A stretch of DNA of 41,176 bases, taken from assembly GCA_903932155.1 (NCBI GenBank), contig CAIZFH010000156.1, positions 1-41,176 on the forward strand. Direction: 5' to 3'. The notes under the pieces were generated by a model, which saw only the letters and a program-made list of their open reading frames with translations, was not told the DNA's origin and made no database searches. This DNA comes from an uncultured Granulicella sp. (GTDB lineage Bacteria > Acidobacteriota > Terriglobia > Terriglobales > Acidobacteriaceae). This document shows positions 24,411-32,586 of the stretch, piece after piece; the first letter of the stretch is position 1, and every line of letters starts with the position of its first letter. A program made the translations under genes and the position numbers.

Positions 24411-24459
24411 CCTAGAACCCAGAACCTAGTACCCAGTACCTCGTACCTCTTACCTAGCT
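24411..24459. repeat. heptanucleotide tandem array, seven units
   Basis: On the + strand the units are CCTAGAA, CCCAGAA, CCTAGTA, CCCAGTA, CCTCGTA, CCTCTTA and CCTAGCT, an exact period of 7 with drifted units. The array spans the stop codon of the ABC membrane gene and stops one base before the copy 4 start. A change of one unit would alter the distance between the two genes and the frame of the overlap. Confidence 0.75.
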
Positions 24460-25962
24460 CGTCGGAACCACATTCGCCGGCAACAGGAAGTTCGTCAGCG
24501 TCATGCTGGTCTGTGTTCGCTCCAACAGGTGGTACTGCGTCATTGTCAGCGGGCTCCCTGGGCACACGTGCCAGTGAGCGTAGTCGGAGCCCTCAAAGTC
24601 CCTGTAAAAGAAGGAGCGCCATACCCACACTGGGCCCATCACGGAATTGGTGCGGCTGGCAGGCTCGATCCATGCATCGCTCGCAGCTGTGCTGGCCGGT
24701 GACGTCTGCGCATCGGAGCAAGAACCGTGCGACCACAGCACGGTATAGTGAGTGAGCCGGGGCTGCTGAGCGTCCCTGCAGAGCAGGGTGTTACTCAAAT
24801 CTGTCGTGCAGAAGCCGATCTCAGGAATCGCCACGTCGCCCGCCGGGAACGCCATCTTCGTCACCGTGTCCGATTGGTACCGGCTCACCGCGAATGTGAT
24901 GCGCAGCGTCACCGGCGCTGTCATGAACCGCTCGTACAACTCGGGGCCGATCATCATATGCAGACCTGCGTGATGCACGCCGGGAAGATTGCGCTCCTGA
25001 ATGGCCTGCCACGGCGAACTCCACTGGCTGCCGTCCGCCGTCGTGATACTGAACTTGAAGTTGTCGACGAAGACCGCCGTCCCCTCCGCAACCCCGCTGT
25101 ACTGCACGGGCAGGTCGATGTAGTCTTCGCCCTCCCACGAGCGCGCCTCTACGGGATTGGCTGCGTTCGGCATGGACACGATGTTCAGCGGTGCCGCAGC
25201 CGCCGCGCTCGGTGCCGGATACGCCCGGTCCACCAGCGATTGCCTGCGATACGCGGCCACGCTCACCGCCATCAGGATCGGCAGCGCGATCAGCAGCGCA
25301 CGCGACACCCACACTCTGCGCGTCGCGTATTGCATCCCAATCGCCACCGCGCATCCCACAAACAGCAACGGAGCCAGGACGGCATTCGTATAGGGGTTGG
25401 CGGACGTATAGCCATGCGGAATGCCGTTCAACAGATATGAGTATCCGGTGAAGACGATCAGCACGCCCAGCACCGTCATCGTAAGACGCGCAAAGTTTGA
25501 CGTGACTGCGGCCAGTGCAACCATCGGCAGTAGATAGCCCACGCTGAGCAACAATAGGTTAAAGAGCAGTCCCGGCATGTACGCCAGCGGGTGGAATCCA
25601 GCCTCCGCCAGCAGAAGCAATTGCGACAGCAGGTACGGCACTCCAATCCACGCTGCCAGGAACAGCACCTTTGCCGCCAGCAGCTTCTTCCACTCATACG
25701 GTCGCGTTATCCAGAACTGCCGGTCGCCCACCAGGCTCTCCGCGTGGACGGCGCGCGAAATCAGCAGCCCCCACCCAGTCACCATCAGTAGGCCCAGCGC
25801 GAAAAGGATAAAGGTCATGTGCTGCTGGACATTTCGATCGTGAAACACCCGCCATTGATTGGGGTATATCAGCACGAACGCGAAGACCACGATCACAGAC
25901 AGCACTATCTCCGGCCAAAACCGCCGCGTGTCCTTGCGAAAGATATTCAGTATCTGCGTCAT
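24454..25962 (-). CDS. ABC transporter membrane protein with large extracytoplasmic C-terminal domain
   Basis: The 502-aa protein opens with M-T-Q-I-L-N-I-F-R-K-D-T-R-R-F-W-P-E, typical of ABC-2-like permeases whose first helix follows a short cytoplasmic amphipathic stretch. It has six or seven membrane helices within about residues 15-245. The last 240 or so residues are hydrophilic, with an Ala/Pro linker, beta-rich stretches and several Cys, and should lie outside the cytoplasm. Its start overlaps the ATPase stop by four bases (ATGA), so the two form one transporter. Substrate unknown. Confidence 0.82.
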   Translation of the reverse strand: MTQILNIFRKDTRRFWPEIVLSVIVVFAFVLIYPNQWRVFHDRNVQQHMTFILFALGLLMVTGWGLLISRAVHAESLVGDRQFWITRPYEWKKLLAAKVLFLAAWIGVPYLLSQLLLLAEAGFHPLAYMPGLLFNLLLLSVGYLLPMVALAAVTSNFARLTMTVLGVLIVFTGYSYLLNGIPHGYTSANPYTNAVLAPLLFVGCAVAIGMQYATRRVWVSRALLIALPILMAVSVAAYRRQSLVDRAYPAPSAAAAAPLNIVSMPNAANPVEARSWEGEDYIDLPVQYSGVAEGTAVFVDNFKFSITTADGSQWSSPWQAIQERNLPGVHHAGLHMMIGPELYERFMTAPVTLRITFAVSRYQSDTVTKMAFPAGDVAIPEIGFCTTDLSNTLLCRDAQQPRLTHYTVLWSHGSCSDAQTSPASTAASDAWIEPASRTNSVMGPVWVWRSFFYRDFEGSDYAHWHVCPGSPLTMTQYHLLERTQTSMTLTNFLLPANVVPTS

Positions 25963-26921
25963 GCCCCCACCCTTCTGTCACGTGCCGCGATCTGCGCCGC
26001 TTGGCTTTGTGTTCGTCCCGTCTTCGCAATTGCCAGGAAGATTGCCCGCAGCGGCATCGCTTCGCACGTCACATCACGCACACCAGCAAACCTCTCCGCC
26101 ACCTCGCGCTCACTCGCCTCGCCCCGAAATTCGCTGTCCACAAACCGCACCACGCAATCCGCCGTCTCCGCCTGTAGCCATGCGCCCGGAAGATTATGCG
26201 GCAGCTTCATCGGTGTCTCCAGCGTCACCGTCACTTCGCGAAACCGCTCGCTGAGTACCGCCATCTCCTCCGAAAAAAGCATCCTTCCCTCTTCCAGATA
26301 CCCCACGTGGCTAGCAAAGCTCTCTATCTCCGCCAGATCGTGCGACGAAAGAAAAATCGTAGCCTCCGGCGAGCGCTCCAGAAGGCTCTCGATCAGCTCA
26401 TCGCGCACCAGCGGATCCAGCCCCGTGAACGGCTCATCCAACACAATCAACTCCGGCCTGTAGCACAGCGATCCCGCAAACGCCGCCTTCATCTTCATCC
26501 CCCGCGACAGGTGCTTCATCTTGCGATCCATCGGCAGATCGAACTGCCGCACCAGCGCCTGCTCCAGCCCCACGTCCCACCTCGGATAAAACCCCCGCAA
26601 ATATTCCAGCATCTGCGTCACTGTCATCGTGTCCGGCAGCTCCTGGTTCTCCGACACATAAGCAATGCGCTCAAACGCCTTGCCCGCCAGCCCTTCGCAC
26701 TCCACACCCAGCACTCGGGCCTCTCCCGCCGTCGGCTGCAAAATATTCATCAGCAACTTAATCATCGTGGTTTTGCCCGCGCCGTTCGGCCCCACCAGCG
26801 CATAGATCGCTCCCTTTGGCACCGCGAGCCCAATCTCATGCAGTACCTCGGTCTGGCCAAATCTCTTCGTAAGATCGTGTATATCGATCGCTGGATCGCC
26901 CGACGTGATCGTTGGATTCAT
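25959..26921 (-). CDS. ABC transporter ATPase (YtrB/YxlF-like)
   Basis: The 320-aa protein has Walker A G-P-N-G-A-G-K-T-T (44-52), a degenerate signature L-S-R-G-M-K-M-K in place of L-S-G-G-Q, Walker B L-I-V-L-D-E-P-F-T-G-L-D-P and the switch His in S-S-H-D. This set is usual for exporters controlled by YtrA-type regulators. I start at ATG 26921, which overlaps the GntR stop (ATGA at 26918) and is preceded by GGAGGA; the open frame extends upstream only as a shadow of the GntR gene. About 90 C-terminal residues follow the nucleotide-binding domain. Confidence 0.92.
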   Translation of the reverse strand: MNPTITSGDPAIDIHDLTKRFGQTEVLHEIGLAVPKGAIYALVGPNGAGKTTMIKLLMNILQPTAGEARVLGVECEGLAGKAFERIAYVSENQELPDTMTVTQMLEYLRGFYPRWDVGLEQALVRQFDLPMDRKMKHLSRGMKMKAAFAGSLCYRPELIVLDEPFTGLDPLVRDELIESLLERSPEATIFLSSHDLAEIESFASHVGYLEEGRMLFSEEMAVLSERFREVTVTLETPMKLPHNLPGAWLQAETADCVVRFVDSEFRGEASEREVAERFAGVRDVTCEAMPLRAIFLAIAKTGRTQSQAAQIAARDRRVGA

Positions 26922-27346
26922 CGCTCTCTGCTTCCTCCGTCGTTCCCTTTGCCCATCTCTGCGTCGCCCGCGCTCAATCGCCGCCAATGCGCGTCAATCG
27001 AAGACAGCATCTCTTCGCGACCAATGCCTAGCCGCTTGGCCTCCACCACCAGCTCTTCAATCTCGTGCCCCAGCAGTTGCGTGCGCTCTTTCCGCGTCGA
27101 ATCGGGAAGCGCAGCAACAACTGTCCCAATTCCCGGACGAGTCTCCAGCAGCCCCTCGCTCACCAGGTGGGCCACAATCTTATGCGCTGTATTGGGATTG
27201 ATCTTCAGGTCTTTGCTTAACGCGCGTACTGATGGAAACGGTTCGCCCGGACGCATCTGACCAGAGACCATCGCCTTCTTCGCGGCATAAACGATCTGCT
27301 CGAAGAGCGAAATACCACTGCGGAATGGGACTCGGAACGGGATCAC
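26918..27346 (-). CDS. GntR-family regulator, YtrA type (first)
   Basis: The 142-aa protein has a winged helix (about 12-80) with Y-A-A-K-K-A-M-V-S-G-Q-M-R-P-G-E-P-F-P-S-V-R and P-N-T-A-H-K-I-V-A-H-L. Its C-terminal part is a short helix rather than a full ligand domain, as in the YtrA subfamily. The start is GTG 27346, only six bases after a TATAGT -10 element, so the mRNA may be leaderless. A perfect inverted repeat covers the -10 and is probably its own operator. It is the first gene of regulator-ATPase-membrane protein, coupled by four-base overlaps. Confidence 0.9.
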   Translation of the reverse strand: MIPFRVPFRSGISLFEQIVYAAKKAMVSGQMRPGEPFPSVRALSKDLKINPNTAHKIVAHLVSEGLLETRPGIGTVVAALPDSTRKERTQLLGHEIEELVVEAKRLGIGREEMLSSIDAHWRRLSAGDAEMGKGNDGGSRER

Positions 27347-27349
27347 ATC

Positions 27350-27383
27350 TGTACTATAACAGCTAGTACACTTGATGGTGCAA
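27350..27383 (-). promoter_or_regulatory. promoter and operator of the first GntR/ABC operon
   Basis: A perfect inverted repeat TGTACTA-N7-TAGTACA (27350-27370) overlaps the candidate -10 TATAGT (27353-27358 on the other strand). A -35-like TTGCAC lies at 27378-27383 with a 19-base spacer, longer than ideal. A transcript starting 6-7 bases after the -10 would begin at or next to the GTG codon. Repressor on the repeat would block RNA polymerase directly. Confidence 0.65.
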
Positions 27384-27413
27384 CTTTATTTTCATGGTCC
27401 GTTACCGGACCAA

Positions 27414-28517
27414 CTAGTTCTCTGTCGGCATCTTCTCAGCGCTGTCCACCACCAACTGCTCCACAGAGGCCTTGCGCGATTCCAGCTTCAGCCCCAGCTT
27501 CTCCACTGCATCGGACACCGTCGCTCCGCCCCCGCCTGGATCGGACGCTTCCGGTGCGGCAGAGCCGCTCGTCGCCCCACCTCCGCCGCCCATGCCTGCC
27601 TGCGCGCGGGCCTGCGCGATCATATCCGCCATCGAGAAATCCAGTGTCACCTCGTAGTTTCCCTTAAGGCTGGTCATGTCCATCACCTGCCGCCCGCTTC
27701 CACCGGCCCCGCCGCCCATCGACGTCATCATCTGCGTCAGCATGTCCGCAAGAGCCGCCATGGTCGTCTTGGACGAGGTCATATGCAGCGTCATGGTCGT
27801 GGTATTCATGCTGTAAGTAATGATTCCCTTGGTTCCCATGTTCATGGTCCCGCCGCCGTTCTTCATGTCCATGGTCATGCGCGCCGGCCCGTCTGGAGTG
27901 TCCATCTGCATCTCACCCGGCTTCAGCGGCGCGTCCAGGTCCAGTGGCGGCGCGTCCCCCGGAGATTCCTTCATCTTCGGCCCGCCCTTGCCCACCACCA
28001 GCGCCTGCACCGGATGCTCCTGCGTCACGCGATGCACCTTCAACTTGAACCGGTCTTCCAGCAGCGCCTGCAACATCTTTGGCGCGTCGTCCTTGCTGGA
28101 CCCCTCCGGCATCCTGGCCACGATGTCGAAGTGCTGGGTGCCAAGCCAGTCCGGCCCGGTGATCTGGTATGTCTTCACCTTGTACGCCACCATGATCAGA
28201 TCTTTCAGTGACAGATAGTTGTACTCCGCCCGAAGTCCGTTGATATGCATGCCCACGTTCGGCATCTTGCCCGCCTGCATATCCGCCATCAGCTTCGCCA
28301 TGTCCAGCGGTGCCGAAGGCCGTACCGATGCCACATCAAACGTCAGATCGCTCGCCGCGCTCGATGCAGCCGTGGGCGCAGTCGTGGCTGCGGATGCCGT
28401 TGGCGTGGGTATGGTCACAACCACCTGGCCCATCGCGATGGGTGCGGCAACGGCCATCCATGCCGTCGCGATCAGCAATACGCTGATATTTAGTTTGCCT
28501 GCTTCTGCTCTGTCCAT
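27414..28517 (-). CDS. TIGR03435-like protein with Met/Gly-rich insertion, copy 5
   Basis: The 367-aa protein has a signal peptide, the family motifs F-D-V-A-S-V-R-P-S-A-P, Q-A-L-V-V-G-K-G-G-P-K-M-K, V-M-D-M-T-S-L-K-G-N-Y-E-V and the end V-D-S-A-E-K-M-P-T-E-N. It is longer than the tandem copies because of a Met-rich middle (M-T-M-D-M-K-N-G-G-G-T-M-N-M-G and further M-T-L-H-M, M-L-T-Q-M-M-T-S-M) and Gly-rich loops. Met-rich segments in exported proteins can bind Cu(I) or Ag(I), but this is only a suggestion. I start at M5 (28517), preceded by GGGGAG; the ATG at 28529 is an alternative. Confidence 0.88.
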   Translation of the reverse strand: MDRAEAGKLNISVLLIATAWMAVAAPIAMGQVVVTIPTPTASAATTAPTAASSAASDLTFDVASVRPSAPLDMAKLMADMQAGKMPNVGMHINGLRAEYNYLSLKDLIMVAYKVKTYQITGPDWLGTQHFDIVARMPEGSSKDDAPKMLQALLEDRFKLKVHRVTQEHPVQALVVGKGGPKMKESPGDAPPLDLDAPLKPGEMQMDTPDGPARMTMDMKNGGGTMNMGTKGIITYSMNTTTMTLHMTSSKTTMAALADMLTQMMTSMGGGAGGSGRQVMDMTSLKGNYEVTLDFSMADMIAQARAQAGMGGGGGATSGSAAPEASDPGGGGATVSDAVEKLGLKLESRKASVEQLVVDSAEKMPTEN

Positions 28518-28571
28518 GAAACTCCCCATCCTATTCTTGCTATACGTCTTATCAATATATAAGTTCTACAT

Positions 28572-29546
28572 TTATAACCAGGCCTTGCACAACGGATACA
28601 AGTTGAAAGCCAGTATGCCGCCGAACCAGATCGCAAACCACACCAGAAACACCCGGCCCGTCCCGAAACACGACGCGCGCCCGAACGGCGTCTTCCAGCT
28701 TCCCGCCGGGCGCAGGTCGCCGCCCATCGCTTTCATCTGCCGCATCCCGCCGAACATCACGATCATCCCGTATCCCCACACCGCGAAACCTGAACCCACC
28801 ACCAGCCAGCGCCACACCGCAGCCGGATGAACCGGCAATAGTCCATGCAACACCGCTACTCCCAGCAGAATGACCAGCATGTACCACTCAAAGATTATCC
28901 CCGACAGCCGCATCCAGAAACGCCTCGAAACCTCCTGCAAGCGGAAGTGCTCCTCGGCCAGCTCCGCCGGCAGCGGCCAACTCATCCGCACCATCGCCAT
29001 CTTGCCGGGAATCATTCCCAGCACCACCCAGCTCTGAAGCATCGTGCTGCGCCAATCGAAATGCCTTCCGCCATGCAGCAACAGCCACCAGCTCAGCACA
29101 ACCAATGCCACCACCAGCGCCTCCGCCGGCCACGAGATATAGTCTCCGAATCGTCGCGATTCCAGCGCCAAAGCTACCGGACGCACCGGCGGATTCACCC
29201 CCAGCTTGTGCCGCGTCCATGCCTGGAAGATAAACATCGACGGCACAAACAGCAGCGCAAACCCGCCTGCCCACGTCGGCGTCATCTCCCACCGCCGCGT
29301 CGCAATGATCGCCGTCAGCCCCACCCCACACACACCGTAGAGCGCCACCACCATCGCATGGAAGCCCGCCATCCAGCTTCGTCCCGGCCCTTCATAAAAT
29401 TCCGCCGGAACCTCGACCCCAAAAAAGTAGCCCGGCCCGTTCTGTAGCGGCAGATTCCATAGCTGCTTCACCAGCGCGTACACAAGCACTGGCACAATCA
29501 CGCAAATGATGAAAATATAGACTCCAACCACATTTGGTGCACTCAT
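28572..29546 (-). CDS. polytopic membrane protein downstream of the second GntR regulator
   Basis: The 324-aa protein has about eight membrane helices. After the first helix it has G-Y-F-F-G-V-E-V-P-A-E-F-Y, a motif like the F-F-G-V-x-V-P of small DUF1648-type membrane proteins that are often coded with YtrA-like regulators. ATG 29546 overlaps the regulator stop (ATGA), so they are coupled. The longer open frame to 29963 is rejected because its first part is the shadow of the regulator. The function is unknown; sensing or protection against membrane-active compounds is a guess from the regulator type. Confidence 0.82.
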   Translation of the reverse strand: MSAPNVVGVYIFIICVIVPVLVYALVKQLWNLPLQNGPGYFFGVEVPAEFYEGPGRSWMAGFHAMVVALYGVCGVGLTAIIATRRWEMTPTWAGGFALLFVPSMFIFQAWTRHKLGVNPPVRPVALALESRRFGDYISWPAEALVVALVVLSWWLLLHGGRHFDWRSTMLQSWVVLGMIPGKMAMVRMSWPLPAELAEEHFRLQEVSRRFWMRLSGIIFEWYMLVILLGVAVLHGLLPVHPAAVWRWLVVGSGFAVWGYGMIVMFGGMRQMKAMGGDLRPAGSWKTPFGRASCFGTGRVFLVWFAIWFGGILAFNLYPLCKAWL

Positions 29547-29929
29547 CGAGTGCCCCCTTTCTGTTGTAACTGTGCAAGCTGCTCCCGAACGGTCTCTACA
29601 ATCTCGCGGCCTGTCAGACCACTCAGGACTAACTGGGTCAGCGCCGTATGAAGTGGTTTGTATAGTGCGGCCTGATCCACCGGTCGCGCGCTGCGCGACG
29701 AGATCACCGCGCCGGCCCCATGGCGCACGGTGACGAAACCCTCGTCCTGAAGCTGCCGATAGGCGACCGCGACGGTGTTCAGGTTCACGCCCAGATCGCC
29801 GGCCACCTGCCGGACTGAAGGCAGCGTCATCCCCTCGCGCAGTTCGCCGCGCGCGATCAGGTCCTTGATCCCGTCCGTGATCTGCTGGTAGATGGGTCGT
29901 TTGTCGTTGTCTTGAAGGGTAAGGAACAT
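29543..29929 (-). CDS. GntR-family regulator, YtrA type (second)
   Basis: The 128-aa protein has the winged helix with R-P-I-Y-Q-Q-I-T-D-G-I-K-D-L-I-A-R-G and P-S-V-R-Q-V-A-G-D-L-G-V-N-L-N-T-V-A-V-A-Y, followed by G-A-G-A-V-I-S-S-R and a short helical tail. GAGGAAG (29934-29940) precedes ATG 29929. An inverted-repeat operator lies 18 bases further upstream. It is coupled to the membrane protein gene by ATGA and probably represses that pair. Confidence 0.9.
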   Translation of the reverse strand: MFLTLQDNDKRPIYQQITDGIKDLIARGELREGMTLPSVRQVAGDLGVNLNTVAVAYRQLQDEGFVTVRHGAGAVISSRSARPVDQAALYKPLHTALTQLVLSGLTGREIVETVREQLAQLQQKGGTR

Positions 29930-29947
29930 CGCACTTCCTCTGTCTGC

Positions 29948-29980
29948 TGTATGAATACACCATACACTCTAGGCAGTCAA
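29948..29980 (-). promoter_or_regulatory. promoter and operator of the second GntR operon
   Basis: TTGACT (29975-29980) and TATTCA (29952-29957), read on the minus strand, are separated by 17 bases. A perfect inverted repeat TGTATG-N7-CATACA (29948-29966) covers the -10. The half-site and 7-base gap resemble the operator at 27350-27370, as expected for two related regulators. Confidence 0.65.
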
Positions 29981-30016
29981 GAAGTTTTTCAGATGCTGGC
30001 GTTCCTCACAAGATTG

Positions 30017-31402
30017 TCACTTCGTCTCGCTGAACGCTGCATAACTATGCGGCTGGATTGTGATTGTAAAGGTCATGCGCGCCGGGCTCGTGCTCTGCCG
30101 TCCTCCCTGCCCCCGTCGCGCCGCTGCTGCCTCTCCCGCAACGCTTTCGCCAGTCTCCATATTCACGATCTTCGTAATGCCATCCGTGATGGATGCAGTC
30201 ACTGTCGCCGCATGGTCCAGGTACGACTCCACCACGAACGTATGGTTGTCGTAGGCAAAAAGGCTCACCCTGTTTGGCCCCTCCATGCGCACCGGAAAAT
30301 CTCCCATCACCGCCTCCTTCAGCGCCGACACCACGCTGGCCGGGTACGAATACAGATCGTTGAAGTTGTCCGGAATGGTGAGAATGTAAATCGTTCCCTT
30401 GGAATAATGGTCCGCAAGCAGGATGGGAAAGCTGTTCCCATTGGCGGTTGCGCTGATCATAGGAGTGCAATCGTTGGTGATGTAGTCGATCTCCGGAATC
30501 AGCACGCCCCCCGGCACATTCCCCGCTCCTGGCGCAGCCCCGTATCCACCGGGAAATTGGGCTACGCTCACTGTGCGCGGTGTGGCTCGCACAGTCACCA
30601 GGTCTTTCAGTCCCTTATCCTGCAGCGCGCGCACCAGTCCCGAGGTCAGCATCACGTTCTTGCCGGCTCTAAGTTGCGTCTTGATCTTCGCAATCAGCAG
30701 TGGATCGGCGGCAGCCTCCTCGGTCAGCAACACCAGTTTCGCCTTGGTAGGAAATGTGGGCACCATCTCGATAGGAATGCCCATCATGCCAAAGTAGTTC
30801 TGCAGGAAATCTTCGCCCGATGAGTTATACGGCTTATAACTCGCAATTCCGATTGGATTTCCTATTTTCCCGATTACCGGGTCAATTTCGTTCAGTGCGT
30901 ATCCCGCCGCACCAGCATAGGTAGTCGTCTTTCCTGGGCGTGACTGACTGTAACTACTCACAAGCTGCTGGTAATCGAAGCTGGTATGAAGGTCGCTCCA
31001 TGCCTGTCGCTGTCCCGGCGACGCGTTATTCAGAAGCTCTGTCCACTTGAACAACATCATGGTGGGCGCCTTGGCAAGCATCGTGTCCCACAACTGCTCC
31101 GCGTATCGGTCCACCGTGCGCAAGCCGCCGGTATCCACCCATCCACCCCCGTTGCGTCCCGGCGCAATGTTCTCCAGGTAGCGCGTAATCTCGTAGCTCT
31201 GATAGGGCTGCAAGTGCTGCGAGGTCCCGTCCGCCTCGCGCGTCTCATTGCCCGCCCAGACGCCGTCGAAGATACGCGGCTCCTTCGCCAGGTCGTAGCC
31301 GTTGCCCTGAAAGTGCTCATACCAGTTGGGGAATTTAATGATGACTTTGACCTTCGGATTGGCCAGCTTGGCCGGTGCAACAATCAGCTCCCGCGATGCC
31401 AT
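30017..31402 (-). CDS. glycosidase-like protein, N-terminal part missing
   Basis: The 461-aa frame begins abruptly inside what reads like the second half of a TIM-barrel glycosidase (K-V-I-I-K-F-P-N-W-Y-E-H-F at residue 19 on), followed by a mixed alpha/beta domain (about 190-330) and a beta-rich end with F-V-V-E-S-Y-L-D-H-A-A-T-V. There is no signal peptide or barrel start, although such proteins in acidobacteria are normally exported. Its ATG overlaps the stop of the island's AlbA_2 gene (TAATG) and no ribosome binding site is near. I infer that the island entered this gene and cut off the first several hundred codons; it is probably a non-functional remnant. The exact family is not certain. 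Confidence 0.7.
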   Translation of the reverse strand: MASRELIVAPAKLANPKVKVIIKFPNWYEHFQGNGYDLAKEPRIFDGVWAGNETREADGTSQHLQPYQSYEITRYLENIAPGRNGGGWVDTGGLRTVDRYAEQLWDTMLAKAPTMMLFKWTELLNNASPGQRQAWSDLHTSFDYQQLVSSYSQSRPGKTTTYAGAAGYALNEIDPVIGKIGNPIGIASYKPYNSSGEDFLQNYFGMMGIPIEMVPTFPTKAKLVLLTEEAAADPLLIAKIKTQLRAGKNVMLTSGLVRALQDKGLKDLVTVRATPRTVSVAQFPGGYGAAPGAGNVPGGVLIPEIDYITNDCTPMISATANGNSFPILLADHYSKGTIYILTIPDNFNDLYSYPASVVSALKEAVMGDFPVRMEGPNRVSLFAYDNHTFVVESYLDHAATVTASITDGITKIVNMETGESVAGEAAAARRGQGGRQSTSPARMTFTITIQPHSYAAFSETK

Positions 31403-32586
31403 TAACGCCTTTTACCGTCAGCGTCATAGTACGGACATCCTGTTCCGCCACAGGCTTGCCAGATGAGGTCGAATGCGGGGCGAAGAAAAGTCTGGGCAGG
31501 GATACTTGTGTCCTCGACAAGTAAGTCGGGCAACAATAAATGATCCCTGTCTATCGGACAGAGTCTAGGTGAGAAACAGTTACTTGGAAGTGCGACAAAT
31601 CCTCGGACATTGAGAAGGCTGATGAAAACGAGCGTTGGGCATCCTATTTCAAGTTGCTTGAATGTTGCTCGCACCTGATCCCCGTGAATCATCAAATGGT
31701 TTTCCAGTTCTGCAATATCAAAACTGGAGGATTCGCTCGCCACGAGAGGACGAAGAATTAAAGCATCAACAATTTCGGTAACGCCGTTGCGGAAAACCTG
31801 CAAACACCCGTTTGCGTATGTTTTCATCGTCTGGCTGTAATTCAACAAGCCGTCCAAATTGTATCGTCTGTCGCTCCAGAATCTGGTGCCGAAATGGCTG
31901 ATATTTCTTGAAGCGGGATCAAGCACCGCCAAGTCAATTGTAGCGTTGTTCGCAAAAGCATCCAGAGGAATGCTGTGAACAACAACAAGAGCACTTGGGT
32001 TGATCGGCACGGGCATATCTCCTGACAGTATCCGCCCAATTCGTTCGTCCCTAAACGCCCTGATCTTTTCACCTACAGACTCGGACATAGCAAATGCGTG
32101 GCGAATTTCGGTCACATCCAAAGGTTGCTTCCCAGCACTCGTGCGAGAATAGAACTTCGATGACCCCTTGGCGACCATATGCGGGGCATTCCAACTACGG
32201 GGAATGTGAATGACAACAACTGTCGGCTTGTCTGGCTCGATAATGGCTTTCACCCGAAGTCCGACAATCCTTGGTTGGATGCACGACCGCAACTGGGCAT
32301 CCAGACGATTTTCAACTTCTTCGCCGATGATTTCGCCGACGCCAACGATGGATTCAGGAATGGCGGTGTTCTTGCCGTTCGCCTTGGCGGTCGTGACGCC
32401 GAACACGAGGTGACCGCCACTTGCGTTGGCGAACGAGGTCACATCCGCCAACAATTCTTTCACTTCATCTAATGTCCCGCCAGGCAACTGCCGCTTATAG
32501 TCGAGCACACGACTTTCTGGAACCTTCTGCTCCACGAGCCTCTCGATGTCGGCGTAAGTCAGTTGATCTATGCGTTGGGTAATCAT
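31402..32586 (-). CDS. AlbA_2 (Schlafen-like) domain protein
   Basis: The 394-aa protein starts with an AlbA_2 domain (about 5-150) showing E24-S-R-V-L-D-Y-K31 and later L-A-D-V-T-S-F-A-N-A-S-G-G-H-L-V-F-G-V, the usual nucleic-acid-binding, transcription-regulator or nuclease-like motif. It then has Y-S-R-T (about 145), and a long C-terminal part without a recognised motif. Proteins with this domain often sit inside type I restriction-modification loci and may add an RNA- or DNA-targeted defence. ATG 32586 shares its first base with the HsdS stop (TGATG); TTG 32589 is an alternative. The natural-looking end (P-Y-Y-D-A-D-G) suggests the protein is complete. Confidence 0.85.
   Translation of the reverse strand: MITQRIDQLTYADIERLVEQKVPESRVLDYKRQLPGGTLDEVKELLADVTSFANASGGHLVFGVTTAKANGKNTAIPESIVGVGEIIGEEVENRLDAQLRSCIQPRIVGLRVKAIIEPDKPTVVVIHIPRSWNAPHMVAKGSSKFYSRTSAGKQPLDVTEIRHAFAMSESVGEKIRAFRDERIGRILSGDMPVPINPSALVVVHSIPLDAFANNATIDLAVLDPASRNISHFGTRFWSDRRYNLDGLLNYSQTMKTYANGCLQVFRNGVTEIVDALILRPLVASESSSFDIAELENHLMIHGDQVRATFKQLEIGCPTLVFISLLNVRGFVALPSNCFSPRLCPIDRDHLLLPDLLVEDTSIPAQTFLRPAFDLIWQACGGTGCPYYDADGKRR

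Noticed and set aside
24411-24459. A CRISPR array
   Set aside because: The unit is 7 bases with no spacers; no cas gene is present. No other spaced repeat array was seen in the window.
24410-24565. N-terminal extension of TIGR03435 copy 4
   Set aside because: It is read from the end of the ABC membrane gene and the 7-bp array, and would put 52 residues ahead of a normal signal peptide.
29547-29963. N-terminal extension of the membrane protein gene (28572-29546)
   Set aside because: This part is the shadow of the second GntR gene; the ATG at 29546 overlaps the regulator stop and gives a normal first helix.
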